From: Anarhynchus alexandrinus
Lineage: Eukaryota; Chordata; Aves; Charadriiformes; Charadriidae
Length of the DNA: 64,000 nucleotides
Direction of reading: 5' to 3'
Assembly (NCBI GenBank): GCA_008711295.1
Contig: VUYV01000069.1
Location: 1,205,200-1,269,199 of the forward strand
The notes beneath the pieces were generated by a model. That model did not search any database and had not been told where the DNA came from. It saw only the letters and a list, made by a program, of their open reading frames with translations. Positions 1 to 13,431 of the stretch are shown piece after piece. The translations under genes were made by a program, and so were the position numbers. The first letter of the stretch is position 1, and each line of letters starts with the position of its first letter.

Positions 1-3000
1 GGCTGCCCTGTCCAACTCAACAGCTTTGCCAGAGCCAAGGCTTAGCAAAATTCAGAGCAACTGACTGTATTTCAGACCTCTGTCATCTGTCACTCTACTC
101 ATATATTCTGTGCCTTCATTTAATTTCAAAGACCTTCAATCTCACGGGGTTGGGTTGGGTTTTTTTTGGTGCAAACTTAAAAACACGGGTAAAGAAGAGT
201 TTTACACATTCTGCCTGAAAAGAAACATTTCGCTTGGCACTGTGATCTGGTTTAGTCAGCTGCATTAGGAGGTGCGGGAGGGTTAAACGTCCTAAGTGGC
301 CAGCAGGCAGAAGATAAAATTAAAACTCTGCTTGAGGTCTCTTACTATCACGTCAAGGATGAAATGAAGTGCCTATTAAGCTGAAGAGAGTGTCAGAAGA
401 TTGAGGCCAGCAGGCTCCGGGGCTGCTGGGTGCGCGCATCCTCCCTGCATGTAGGAAGGGAAGAGTGGTGCCACGTTAGCTGCGCAAGCCCCGCATCTCT
501 CTGCTCCTTACCCTACACGTTGACCCCGGGCTCAGAAACGCCGGTGAAGACAATTCTGCAGCGGCCAGCAGGGTAGCAGTCAGCTGGTCACCGACCACAG
601 ACTTGTTTCTGTCAGCCCTGAGTGCAGAGTCATGGCTGATGTTGTGTTAGTTAACATATCCCCTCAGGTCTTGTTCTCATACAGCTCATTAGGCACTCTC
701 CAGCTTTTCATATTGACTGGGATTCGTGCTGCCAAATGCATCCATAGTTTGTAACATGCTCTTTTTTTTTTTTTTTGCAGGTTAACAGCGTAAAAGGTAT
801 TTATGCCATTCCGCTGGCTTGTGCAGATGTCTTAAAATTACGCTAGTATACAACTTGTGAGGTATTCTTCCACAGTGTGATACAAGTTCATAAAATGGCC
901 AAGACCAGAAACAGAACTGCTTGGAGTATTTAACCCAAAGAAATTTCAAGCCTTTGCAAAAAAAAAAAAAGAAAGATATCTCCACAAGCTAAGTATTTGT
1001 CACTTTATCTTGGAAAGTATTTGTCTGGAAAGCTGCAAGAGCTTTTAGTAGGAGCTGACACTTTGCAAGGCAAGCAGCTGCACCCTTGCCTTTTTTTTTT
1101 TTGAAAGAATTTATTGAGTAAAAAATCCAATTTTCCTTTAAAATAGTCAGGATAGAAAATTTTCCACTCGTGCAACAGAGAAGAAAAATTTGGTACTGAA
1201 TTCCTTGACAGATTGCTTCAAGATAACAGCCCACTCTCAAGTCAGTATAAGGTGAAATAATTAAAAGTATCCAGCCTGGCAAGGAATTAAATCCCTGCAG
1301 AGCTCATTTGCATCCGGATATTACAGCTTCAGAAAATACTTTTGATAGCAAATGCCCCTTCTTTTGTCAAAGAAGCAGTTTGTGAATCCTGTTTTGATCC
1401 TGAAACAGCTTTAAAATGATACAAGTCTATAGGTCCTCATTTGTGTTGCTTTCTAGTCGGTATGGTAGAGACCAGTTTATTTTCTCATTTGGAAAAATGA
1501 GACAAACATTTGGGGACACTTCAGGTCTGAAAGAAAAGCAGAAGACTTCAAAACCAAACACAATTTGAGAACATCTGTTTGGAGTTCAGTTAGTTTATGT
1601 AGCAGGTAGACCATGTTGGAAAGAAAGGGTAAAAGGAGAAAGGTGATAAGATATTTATATCTTTGAAAGAGAGAAAGACAGTTATCAGGCTGTTGACTGC
1701 ATTACTGGAGAGAGGGATTATATTATGTGCGGTACAACTGCTAGCTCTGTCGAGTCTGTGTTTTTTGCATCCAGCAGAGTTATGAATTTTAGCTCCCATG
1801 CTCATTTTTGGAAGGTGTTTTGTGGGTTTTCCCTAAGCTACAAGGCTGAGGATTAGAGATAGATTGATTATTCTGTGAGAAATGTTCATCCACTGGCAAC
1901 TGCCTAATCCTTTATAGATTGCCTGGGTGAGTTCATTCTGCTGTGAAGTGTTTGCTTAGTTTCACTGACATAATTAGCCTGAGCGCATCTGAGTGCTGGC
2001 TGAAGAATATAACGTACCTGGACGTGCAAGAGCAAGTCTGGCACGATATTTAGTGTGGTACTTCAGGTTTGCTCATGGAAATCCGAATCAAGGCGCTGGC
2101 ATACGGCAGTTGTATGTCCATTGTCCTGCAGCCTCTTCCAGCGACGGGCATGACCTAAGGGCTGTAATGGTAACAGTCTCCCTCTGCAAAAGGAATATGA
2201 ACTTTTCATGAGGTTTAAGGGAGCCATTGTGCTGAGTTTGCACACTGAGAGCTGCAGGACTGAAGTTTGGCCCTCATGGTTTTACAGGACGGCATTTCAC
2301 CAGGATGCCTGGGGCAGACAGGGGCTCTTCATGTCTGCCAAGTTGTCTTTGCAGACAGGATGTGTGGGGACTGTCTTCCAAGCATGAGTCATTCTTCTCC
2401 AGGAAACACAGTGTCAATCAGTCATAAAATAGGAGAGGGCCATGGCCTGTGGTCGCCACGCTGTTTTGATCTGCCTTTTTTTTTTCCAAAGGACAGTCAA
2501 GGAGAACCATAAAGAGGTCAGGTGGCACTGGCAAAATATGACAACCACGGTGAGAGGGCAGGGCCTGCCTGTAACTACAAGACATTTTTATGTTTAGTAT
2601 TAATGAAGAATGATCTGTCAGCAGACAGACCAGTAACTAATAGCTGCTTTGCTGTTTGGGTTAATTATTTCAAGATTATACATTTGTGACCATGCAAGGC
2701 AGTTTTTATTTAGAGAGTGTTTTGGCTAGAATTAGATGTTAGTTGCCACAAAGATGTGAGGAATTAGAGACAAAGTTTACAGGGATTAATTAAGTTTAAA
2801 TTTATCATAGACCTAAGCTCTTGAAGAGGTCTTTGGCACCTGTTAAGTCATTTGATCTTGGAGGACTGTGGGTGCCCTCAGAGTGCTCTGGTTACATGCA
2901 CGTACCATGGCCCATGGGATGCCTTGGCCATAACAAGACTTCTGATGCCCCTTGGCTACTTCCAAACATTAAGCTGTGTCCAGCTTACCTGCATCATGCC

Positions 3001-6000
3001 TGCTCCCCTGTCCTGTCCCAAATCAGGGACAATTATATATCAGCTCCTCTCTTTCCAGGGAACTACTGTGGGAGGATAAGCAGAGGAGAGGAAGAAGGTC
3101 TAAAGCTGTGGCACTGTGAAATATGAACTACCACATTTCGCCACTGTTCATGCAGCACCCCCCTCTTCCTCTACAAGGCAAAGTAAAATATTTTGGGAAA
3201 CACCTGCCCCTATCAGCTTGGCACTTCTGTATCTGAATGGAGCATGCCAGCATCCATGGATATGGCACTGGCTGGCTTGGATATTAATCCTTAATTCTGC
3301 GTGGGTAGATGAATTTGAATCTGTTATTTCCTGAGAATGTAGCATATCAGACGCCACAGACTTCATTCTGGCAATTTGCCACGACTGTCACTATCTAAGA
3401 CTTTCCTCCTTTCACTCATAGAGGCCACAATCAAAATCCCTCAAAGGATGCCTCCCTGGCTCTTTCTCAGACACATGGACACAAAACACAGTGGATACCT
3501 AATCTGCCATCCCCATACTCTCTCTATGGACTGAAATGTCTACAGGCAGAAGGGATGTGTCCCCAAAGAATGGCATTCTGTAGAAGTACTTGGTACTGGT
3601 GCACTAGCTTGAACTGTTCAATAGATGGAGGGGCTGAACTGAGTCCCAATATTTTTGACAGAATAATGTTCATGAATGCCTTGTACTGTGACTAAAGGCT
3701 TCAATGACGAAAAGGATTCCTTGATGCTTTATAGGACCGGTGATANCTGTAGATGTTCCTGGGTGCAGGGACATTCAGACTGTTTGATAAGATGTTCTAG
3801 GTTGTCCTACATGAAGCATTTACACGGTTTTCCTTTGGCACACTATGTCCTCTCATACGACACCCCCAACACGGCTCAAGGCCAAGAGCATGTCAATGTC
3901 TGCAGAGTATGATTTTTGGGCATGCTTAAAAGGGGTGTTCTTTCAAGACAAAATATTTCAGCCTTCAGTAGTCCAGGCACACGGTAGAATGAATTAGTTC
4001 ATTCTAACATCAATTCTTGCACTGTGGATGACATTATTTTTACCTAGAATTGTTTGGGCTTTATGACTTCAGTAGTGTTTTAAAGAAACAAACAAAGGCC
4101 TCGAAGTAAAAAGATACTCTAGAGATTAGAAAACTTAAACAGAAATCATTAGAATGAATTTGTAGGACTAATGCCCTAGTTTCTTCACAGAGATCAGTTG
4201 GCCAAATAAATACATACTAAAAATCAAACGAAAATTTTCCATTTTTAAAAATAATCATCTATTGTTATTGATATGATCCCCTTTAAAGTTTCTGGCAACC
4301 TTCATATGCAGCACAGAGTTTTCTTGAGTGCTTTGCCTAATTAGTTTGCAGAGGACTGACAGCTGACATGACTTCCATTAATCAGTTCTGATACTCTACA
4401 TTAAATTTTCTTTTACCTTGTGTATTAATTCAATGCTGAGGGGCTGTCAGGAAGTGGTTGAGAATCCCTCTGGGATTGTACATTTGCTTGAAACTGAAGT
4501 GTAGGAAGATAATAAATCATGTGAATTTCTGGCACTTCTCCCCCTTTGTCATTAGACTTTTGGAGCAATTAAAGCCTGACAGTTCAGCCACATTGATTCA
4601 CTTGTTTTGCTTAAAAATTAAATGCAAGGATTGGGTTTTATCAAACAGAATCTTTGTTTTTCTGGATTTTCTACTGCATTTGTAAACAGCTCATTCCCCA
4701 GCTTCATTGATTGTTTTCTATGTCATGACAGGTCTTTTTAAATCTATGAATTTTTATTACTTTTTGTTTTTAAGAATAATCAGGAGAATTGATAAGCTAT
4801 AGAAAGAGAAGAATAATATTACTAACTACCATCAGTGAGAATTTAATATATTATCTTACTTTCATAATATAAAGTCAGAATGATTATATTAAAAATATTT
4901 TTGTTTGTGAGTACAATTGAGAACTGAGCATCTTTTCAAAATTTCCTTCTTCAGTAAACGCAGGAACTCATAAAATACAAATATGTGTATATAATATGAC
5001 TGGCTTCTGCCTCAGAGAACTGATGACAAAGCTTTCCTTTCTTACCTGTTATTAAGGTGTGTTCTCTGGTTTACCTCAAATGTATCAGGGTTTCTTGGAT
5101 TGAAAGAAATACAAACATTTAGGTTGTGGACCCATATACTGAGAGGTTCCTCCCTTCCCCCCAGTTCTCTTTACTTAGCTCAACTACTAGTAACAATAGG
5201 GAGATCCTATTAATAGAATTGAGATCTAGGCTCTGATAAGGTACAACACCTTTACTAGATATATATGTGTACAGATATTTTTATATATTTAAACATAGAT
5301 AAAATACATTTATGGCATATATTTATTCAGTCATAAAGACGTGGTAATGCACAATATTTTTATAAACAAGAATAGAAGATAAAGAGATACACTTAGTAAT
5401 TCCGTTAGATTTGGATACGGGTATCTTTGTATAGACTTGCCTCTGCTTTCCCAGAGCTAAGCGTCTCATCTCCACTGGGCTTTAGATAGACTTTATGTTC
5501 TAGTCAGCCTACAATATACAGTACTTTTTTGGCAGTCATTGCACTCTGTTTTTAGCAGCTCCAATGACTGTCACTTTCTTCCTCATGACAAAAAGTCTCA
5601 CATAACTTAATGTCACATAGAATTTCCAGTATTAACCCAATATTCCAGGAGCAAGTTTTGTGTATGAGTTGAAGAGGAGCTCAACACAGCCCAAACCCTT
5701 TAGTGCTTCATAGTCTAACATTTGTACTAGAAAAAAATCTTAATTTTTTATGATTCAGAGGACAAGATTGTTGAAGTTATTAAGCTCTTAATGTTAACTT
5801 AATTGCAAACAAAATGGAGTACTCATAGTTGAAACACCAAAAAAGAATCTTTAAAAAAAAATCTAGCAAGTTGAACATTTAATATTAATTTAAGGACTCA
5901 CTGAAAATTCAGCTGCAATGCAAATTGAACCAAATATGGAAATAAGTGGCATTCGGTAGTTAAGAATTTGTCAGTTGCAGAAAGCTTTCATGAAGTTGCA

Positions 6001-9000
6001 TCTATAAATATTTTATGTGTATGTCTGAAATACTAGCAATTTATAGGCAAATAGGAATTACTTCATACTTGTATGGTGTAAAAAAATGTCCTTATACAAT
6101 AATATATAAATATAATATAATTGGATAACACCTCTTTTAGATATATATATGATCAGATAATGAACAGTGTTCTTACAAAATGTAACAGGTGATTACCAGC
6201 TAAGTTTACTAATTCAATCAGATATGGGGTAAGGATATGATTGTGTAGGCTCTGCCACGTTCCCAGGAGTAACTAGTTCACCACTGCGTCAGTGATGTAT
6301 TTGCTCTGGGTTCACAGAAGCTTTGAGTAAGTTCATAGCCGTGGACAGCTTTCTGGAAATTCTGCTGTTGGCAGGGTTAAATGTTAACCTGAGTGAGGCA
6401 GTGTCTTTTACAAAGTTACATCTACAGCTTGGCAGAATGAAAATAAGAACTTTTTTGTTTACAAGATTACATTTCATTTGCATGCATCTTGTATGCACAA
6501 TGTTTTAGACAGGAAACAATAGGAAACATGGAATATTTTTTTTTAAATTTCATATATTTTACCATTGTGATAAAGAAATGATAGGAGAACTGTCCTGTGG
6601 CTTCTTCAACTGCCTCAGGTTCCTTGGCTGGTTAGTGAAAACGTGAAGCCTAGTAGATAAAGTTATTCTGTATCACCTGCAAAGCATCTTGAATATAAAA
6701 AAAGGCAAACCAAAAAACCAAACCAAAAAACCACAACAAGCGAATTGAAGAAATGGTGGCTAAAAAATCCCTGAAACATTACTTAAGCAAACAAACAATG
6801 AACAGCCACGTGGAAAATACTCACTTAGGTCCCAGCCGTACAACGATTCACCCACAGAACTGGTGTTATTGGAGCCCTATTGATCAGCTATGTTTTATGC
6901 ATGCCTTATTCCAGCCCTGCTCACAAAAATTTAATTGAACTACAGCATTAAATGTGATGGGAAAAGTGTTTGAACTTTTGCCCCACCACATGTAATTTGT
7001 TGGCATTCATGATATTACTTAAATAATTAAGCGTGAATTAGTCAGGTGAATAAGAACATGAAAAACTGGAAATCGATCGCTTCAGTGGAAAAGGAAAGAT
7101 CAAGATTGTAAATAAGGCTCACCAGTTTACAGAATATGATGCGTTTGATAATAATTTAGAGAAGCTGAAGTTACTTATTATTTTGGATGGGAATATTAAA
7201 TGCCAAAAGCAGCTTATGAGGGCACACAAAGTTATGTGTAAAACGGAGACCGATATAACAATGTATACTATAGTCCAAGTTCAAAACTGGTTTTAAGGCT
7301 TAACTTAGATTCACGCTGGTTTGTAAAGGCAGGCAGACAACAGTTCATCTCACTAAGAAGATACACCTGCCTGTAATACCTGTAATATTAACATATCATA
7401 TATGCTAATAGAATAGACACCAGTTTTGGTAGTTAAGTTTTGAGCTTTATCTTGAAACTAATTTTTAGCATTTGTTGCAAACTTGTGGTCTCAAGTGACT
7501 CAAAATAAAGCTTTTGGTTCTCTCTTCAGGTTGAGACATTTCTAAAAGCAGATAGCTAAATGTGGAAGCATCTCCCACACATAGCCAGAGACATCTTGCT
7601 GCAACAGGGAATCTGAGGACCTAAATTTATGGGCTTTTTGAAAATGGATATCTCAGTGCAAATAATTGGCATTGGTATAGAGCTGAATTGATAGCATTGC
7701 AGGCTTGAGGGCGAGCAAATGCAATTTGGACTTAGCTGTGGTGATCTTTCAGTGGGGAGAGTAGGACTGCAGTGGAAGCTTGGATTGAAAATGTATCAAT
7801 TTTTTGAAGAAAGAAACTGAACATTAAGATGTCAATGTTTTTGATCAGATTAATGAATGTATTAAATATGTAATTGGAAAGTTTCAGCAACATTTGTTTC
7901 AGACATTTCTGGAGCCTTCAAAACAAAATTTCAACTCATTAATAAAATGCTAGTGATAATTCCGACCACCACAGTCCTAAGAAGCTTTTTCCTTCAGATT
8001 AATGCAATTGCTTTGTATGGCTAGGTGGCCAAAAAGGTATTAACTCTTCAAGCTCATAATATAGAGCTATGCTCTGGTGCCCAAGAAGAGCTCTGTTGAC
8101 TTCAGTGGGGCTCTGGCCCCTCTGTGGTAGGATCTTAACTGTGTAATCAGGAGCTGATGAAGTGAAACATCGTCTCCAGGGATACTAAAAACTACTGAGC
8201 CAACAAAAATTGAAACACACAAAATCCCCCCCTAAAGAAACAGTTATGGTGTTTATTTTCCCCTCAATGCCTGTTCTGTTTTACTGTCATAATTGGTTAT
8301 CGTATCTACCTTTTTATTTTCCATTTTATCGCTTTGTATTGTAAATTCTAAATGTGACATTTTATTGAAATTTTAATAATTTATAGAAACATTAAGTGAT
8401 TTGATAATGTGTAGTGGCACTGAATTATGTCTGCAGATTTAGAAATGTAGATTATTCACACATTTTCTAAGATGGGAAAAAAATCCTAGAATTACTTTGC
8501 TTTTAAACTTATACATTACTGACTGTGTTAATGTTCTTTATTCCAGTCCCACTGTACTTGGAGAAACCTGGATCCTGGAATAGAGATCCTTTGATCAAAC
8601 CTGATTAAACCTTTCCGTCAACTTTTTCAGCCTACAGAAGAGAATTCTGAATTCCTGGAGAGACTGAACTTCTCTTCAAAAGCTTTAGAGCATAATTTGA
8701 TTCAGTCAGAGCCACCTCCATAATTGTCTACAAAAATAAACTCCAAAGTACTTGAAAAGGACTGAAGTTTAACTTTGCTGCAGACTTAAATGGGGAGGCG
8801 TAGGCAAGATACGCTTTCCCAAGAAGTATTGTAAAGAACAGAATGGTTAGTGTGCATAGTTTTTCCACAGAACTAAAATATCATTCTTTTGAAAAAGTCA
8901 ACGTAAAAGTTGAAATAGAAAAACAATGTCTGAAAGGATTTTTTTTTCCCATGTAAACTCAAGATTTTCTGTATAAGTGGTCCTCTGGGATAGTTGCATA

Positions 9001-9646
9001 AGAAAATAAGATTTTGAAAGAGTTTCTGAAACACTGGCTGTTTCTTGAATGCATGTATTTTCTGTAAGTTGCCAGACTGATGATGCTTTTTTTATTAGTA
9101 GTTTTATGTACTCAAAGGTTATCCCTCCAGGGCAGAAGCTAAACAAATAGTTGGGGGATGTAAGCATAGCTTTTCTTATGGTCATTTAACCTATGACACC
9201 TCTGAAGACTGTCAGCAAGAGTGGCATATGGGAGGTTTGTGCATAAGAGATTTAGATAAGCACATGTTGGAATATGTGACATGAGGAATCATCTCCTAGA
9301 ACCTACAAATATTTTGTCACCCTAAAATGACCAGCAGGTTTATCTATCTCCTAGGAGGTGGTAAATGAGAAAATGCTTACTGTGATGGGGGTAGGTAGCT
9401 GTTTTTCATGATAAAAGGGATGAAATTATCGCAAACATGGATACAGTAACTAGTAACAATTACCAAATATATATAGTTTTTCTAAACGTGTTTGTGATTT
9501 ACTGTGATAACCCAGCAGTCATCAGCCTTCAGACTTTTAAAGTTTCTCTTTCTCACAAGCTGCCGAATGTGGCTTATTGAGGTTCTTCAGCTTCAAAAAA
9601 GGGAGGTAAAACAGGGACAGGGACTAACCTGGCTTTCTGCCAAGGA
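1..9646. other. Gene-free stretch, no supported exon
   Basis: I see no coding region longer than chance in any frame and no recognisable protein. The sequence is AT-rich apart from a CpG-rich patch near 411-600 and a somewhat GC-richer part at about 1984-3200. There are homopolymer runs (T15 at 762-776, an A run near 958-970), an A-rich run near 6696-6735, and AT-rich dinucleotide-like sequence near 5260-5330 and 6100-6150. One base at 3746 is N. This is best read as intergenic or intronic DNA. A short or strongly diverged exon cannot be excluded without alignment. Confidence 0.6.
411..600. other. CpG-rich patch, possible regulatory element
   Basis: About a dozen CpG dinucleotides lie within some 190 bases, in contexts such as gcgcgc, tgcgca, cccgca, cccggg and gccggt, whereas the surrounding kilobases have very few. 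The patch is too short for a classical CpG island. It could be part of a promoter, an enhancer, or a GC-rich exon or UTR. No open frame or splice structure supports the exon reading. Confidence 0.3.
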
Positions 9647-10014
9647 TGAGGAATCACAGAATGGTTGAAGTTGGGAGGGACCTCTGGAGTAACCTTGTTC
9701 AAACCCTCTGCTCAGGCGGGGCCAACAAGAGCAGGTCATCTAGAACCGTGACCAGATGGGTTTTGAATATCTCCAAGAAAGGAGAATCCACAATCTCCCT
9801 GGGTAACCTGTGCCAGTGCTTGGTCACCCTCACAGTGAAAAAGTGTTTCCTAATGTTTAGAGGGAACCTCCTGTGTTTCATTTTGTGCCCGTTGCCTCTG
9901 GTCCTGTCACTGGGCACCACTGAAAATATCCTGGCTCTGTCCTCTTTACACACTTCCTTCAAATATTTGTACACATTGATGAGATTCCCCCTGCGCCTTC
10001 TCTTCTCCAGGCTA
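9647..10014 (-). mobile_element. CR1 LINE, 3'-terminal fragment
   Basis: The left edge carries the hallmark 3' end of an avian CR1 read in reverse (gaatcacagaatgg, then a gggacct motif). Read on the minus strand, 9699-9974 encodes the C-terminal tail of the CR1 ORF2 protein, with motifs such as [30 protein letters not shown] and FLEIFKTHL. The reverse transcriptase and endonuclease parts are absent. The copy stops at about 10014 inside the sequence that normally continues upstream, so it is a typical 5'-truncated insertion of a target-primed LINE. It is inactive. Family assignment is secure from the protein tail; the subfamily is not determined. Confidence 0.93.
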
Positions 10015-13000
10015 TAAGGAAAGTGAAGGAAGTGCTGTGGCTATTCACAATACTGTGAGAACTCTTCCTCAGCAGAGGAAAACAAAGCATGAAATTAGAA
10101 GAGGTTTCAGGATAGACTTTGGATTACATTAGGGTCTGCTTGTACTTTGTGGCCAAGTAAGGGGAGTTCAAAAGCCCTGTGGATTACATGTACCACCACA
10201 ATAAGGCTGATTTATGTTGCCTCAGCAGTATAAAGGGGATCTGAGGCTACAGTGATGTAATGAAAATGGTTTAAATTGTCACAGTTTAATAAGATACTAC
10301 TCAATGTCTGAGCCACAGTAAGTGGAATGAGTGTGTGCTATCTTAACCCTCCACTTTCACGAAGAAGGCAACATAGCTTGTACCACCTCTGCCTTGCAGC
10401 TGCTTCTTTTCAATTCCAAAATCTCTGTTGCGTAGCCTCAGAGCCAGAATAATTAGTTTAGCTGAGGATATGGGAGAAAAGTAGTTAGAAAAAGCCTGGC
10501 TGTTTTTTTCTCTGCATCCGTAATTAACAATTTTGGAATGAAAAAAGAAGTCAGAAGTAGAAATAGCAAATGGACCTGGTCTGCATCTTGTGGGGTGGGG
10601 TGTGGAAACAGAAGGAGAGAGACAGTGCAGGGTTCTGTCTGGAACTCAATGGGAAAGGCTCAATAACAAATGGCTTAATAAAATAAAAGTCTAGACAGAA
10701 TAAGAAGAGGAGTATAGATAGTGAGTATATCTTACATCCCTTCAGCTACTGGGAACCCCATGTTTGTGCAGCATGGGATGGACCCTGGATAGATTTTTCT
10801 ACAGCACGCTATGCAGATCCCATCCCTGGGGGGAAGCCTCTCCTTTTTGGTTACTTGAGCTTTTATATAATTTCCTTACAAGAAAACAACTCTGTTCATA
10901 AAGGACATTTCAATGAGAACTTCTTGCTGCTCTTTTAGACAAAGGTAAGGCCACGCAGGCGGTGTAGTCTCTGGCAGAAAGTGGGAGATGCCTTCAGACT
11001 CCTCCGTTACAGTGAGCTGGTTAAGCTCATCCTGTAGCCAAGGATTTGTGCAGCACAACACAACCTGAAGCCCACGCTGGACACACAAGCACAGGGCTGC
11101 GCAGACCTGTGCCTGCTCAGGTTACCTGGTATGTGGGTCACTAAGTCCTCGATATTCAGTGGTGTCCTGGTCGGGATCAACACAGGACCTTCCCTACTGT
11201 ATTAGGGCGCAGGAAGAAAATGAAATAGAGAAGGTAAAGCAAATAAGACCTAGAATTGGCTAGCAAGAGAATGCGAGGCTGACTTTATGCCAGTGTAGGA
11301 AGGCTAATGAAAATTGGTAATCAAATTAAAAACATGACATGTTTGCAAGAAGGTATTAAAATATTAATATTTATATGTTATAAAACTTATATTATGTGCT
11401 CACTATTCCTATGTCTCTGTGTTCTCTGAAAAGATGAATCTGATGGTAGAAATGGTGGTGAGAAGAATAGCTGTAACTACCTTGAAAGAAGACTAATGCT
11501 AACTGCCCATTTAAAAAAATTCCTTTCAGAAGCTGGTTTCCTCCGTAGTTTCCTTCAATTAGCATGAAACCATCACGGAGATACAATTATACTTCATTAG
11601 GGATCCATGAATTCAGGAAATGAAACAATCCATTCTCTTTAGACTCTGCAGACAGCGACAAGAGATGTGCTTTGTGGAGCTCATCTGTTTTCCTTATGTC
11701 CCTGCTATGGATTGCAGCAGTTGTTACAAAGCTTGCCTAATGGTTTGTTTTAGCCATATTTTCTACTTACATGGAAACAACTCTGCCACTAAAAGTTTCT
11801 TTGTTTTTTCTTTTTTTTTTTTTTGTTTTTTGAAAATAGAAGTATTCTGTAGGAACGTGAGACACGATAGTGTTACAGGAAACCAGCATGTTACAGTGGC
11901 AAAACCCATTGATAAAGTTGTGGTTTATGAACTTCTCAGGATAAAAAGCAAGAGAGTTTGACTTACGCTTAGCTGTCAGCAGATTGAGAAAGCCACAGAC
12001 TAACTGGCAGCAAGCAAAGCTTGGAAGTAGCTCACGAGATCTGAACAGATTGTCCTAAACCTTTTGCTTTTCTGCATTCATGGAGGCCTAGTGCTTCTTT
12101 GTTTAAAAAGAAACAAATTTGTTCTCAGAAGCTGAGTCATTTAAATGAATTTTCATTGGCATATTCAGACACTAGTGCTTCAGAATAATGTCCTTAATTA
12201 ATGACTTCTGGAAGGAAGACAAAGCAGAATGAAATTAGAGACATTCAAGACTCTGACAGTAATAGTTTGCCTAACTGAAAGTCAACTGATACAGAGTTTC
12301 TAAATAGCTCACAGGAAAACAGAAGCTTCTGTAGAAAGTGTCTCTTTCAAAAAATCTTGAACATTTGCGTGGAAAGTAAGATACGTGTTTGCACATGACT
12401 GCATAAAGAAGTGACAGGTATGTTGTTCAGCCTGTGCCACATCCACGTTTATGGAATTTATACGCACTGGTTGAATTTTCAACCTGGAGATGTCAGGCAA
12501 GGAGGATGTATTTGGTGCAGTAGATATTGCTAATTGGGAGTTTCCAGGCGAAAATCAGGCAACAGAAGCCAGACAGAGACTTTTCATTGTCATCATATGC
12601 AGATTTTGGAATGGATGAACAGGATTTCTGGTCACAACGAGGACTTGCATAACCAGTGTGGCCAGTAACACAGTACCACGCTGTGATACAAGAAACCAGG
12701 ATGCAGGGAAACAAACTCGGTCTTTTTTTCTCAAATTCAGACTCTTTTCTCAAACTCATGCATCCTGAGTGAGAAACCTGACTGTGGCAATCCAGCTGGT
12801 GTCATGATCTCCGTATTACTGTCCATTTGTTGGCAATACTAATTAGGCCAACTAGAGACAGAGTAGCTACTCATCTAGCATTGATATTAATGTCCTTGGT
12901 GTGGGCTATGTGGATCTGGGGCTTACATCTTGATCTTCTCTGCTCCAGACAGCTAGTTTGGCAAGCAGTTCTTCTGTGAGGAGCAGGCTGGTTCTCTCTC

Positions 13001-13371
13001 TCCCATTTCAAAAGGCTTTGGCTTTGCTAACTTCCAGAGAGGACGTTTTTTTTGAATCCTGAAGTTCCTATTGAAGGAGAAACCACCTGCTCCCCCAGGT
13101 GCAATGGTTTTATCTTGCCAAGAGGCAGCTGCCACAGCTCTGTTTGAAAGCTGTCAATAGGTTCTTAGCACATCCACAGAAGGAACAGAGCTAGAAGAAA
13201 AAAAATGTATCCGATGAGAATTTTGATGTGGCACTGTGTTACAGAAATGATAATTTTTTTCCTTGCTCTGCTGGGAGAAATTACACTGTTTCTTTCCACT
13301 GGTAAATACTACAAGGAAAAACTTTGGAATTTTTTTTTTTTCACACCGATGTCAGTATTCATGGACCTACG

Positions 13372-13431
13372 TTCTCTCTCTCTTTTTGTCTCTCCCTCTT
13401 CCCTCAATCTCTCTCCTCCCCCCACCCCCCT
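13372..13431 (+). repeat. Polypyrimidine (CT-rich) tract
   Basis: Sixty bases with only four purines, going from CT dinucleotides to C-rich runs. It is followed by tggccccag, so it superficially resembles a 3' splice site, but the sequence beyond has no supported coding exon. Such tracts can form triplex DNA under torsional stress; that is general knowledge, not shown here. Confidence 0.75.

Noticed and set aside
762..780. Long T run followed by gcag, like a splice acceptor
   Set aside because: The sequence after it has early stops in the frames I read and no recognisable exon; T runs followed by CAG are common in introns and intergenic DNA.
11620..11961. 113-codon plus-strand frame with an F-rich stretch
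   Set aside because: The Phe run comes from a poly-T tract; no motif and no context.
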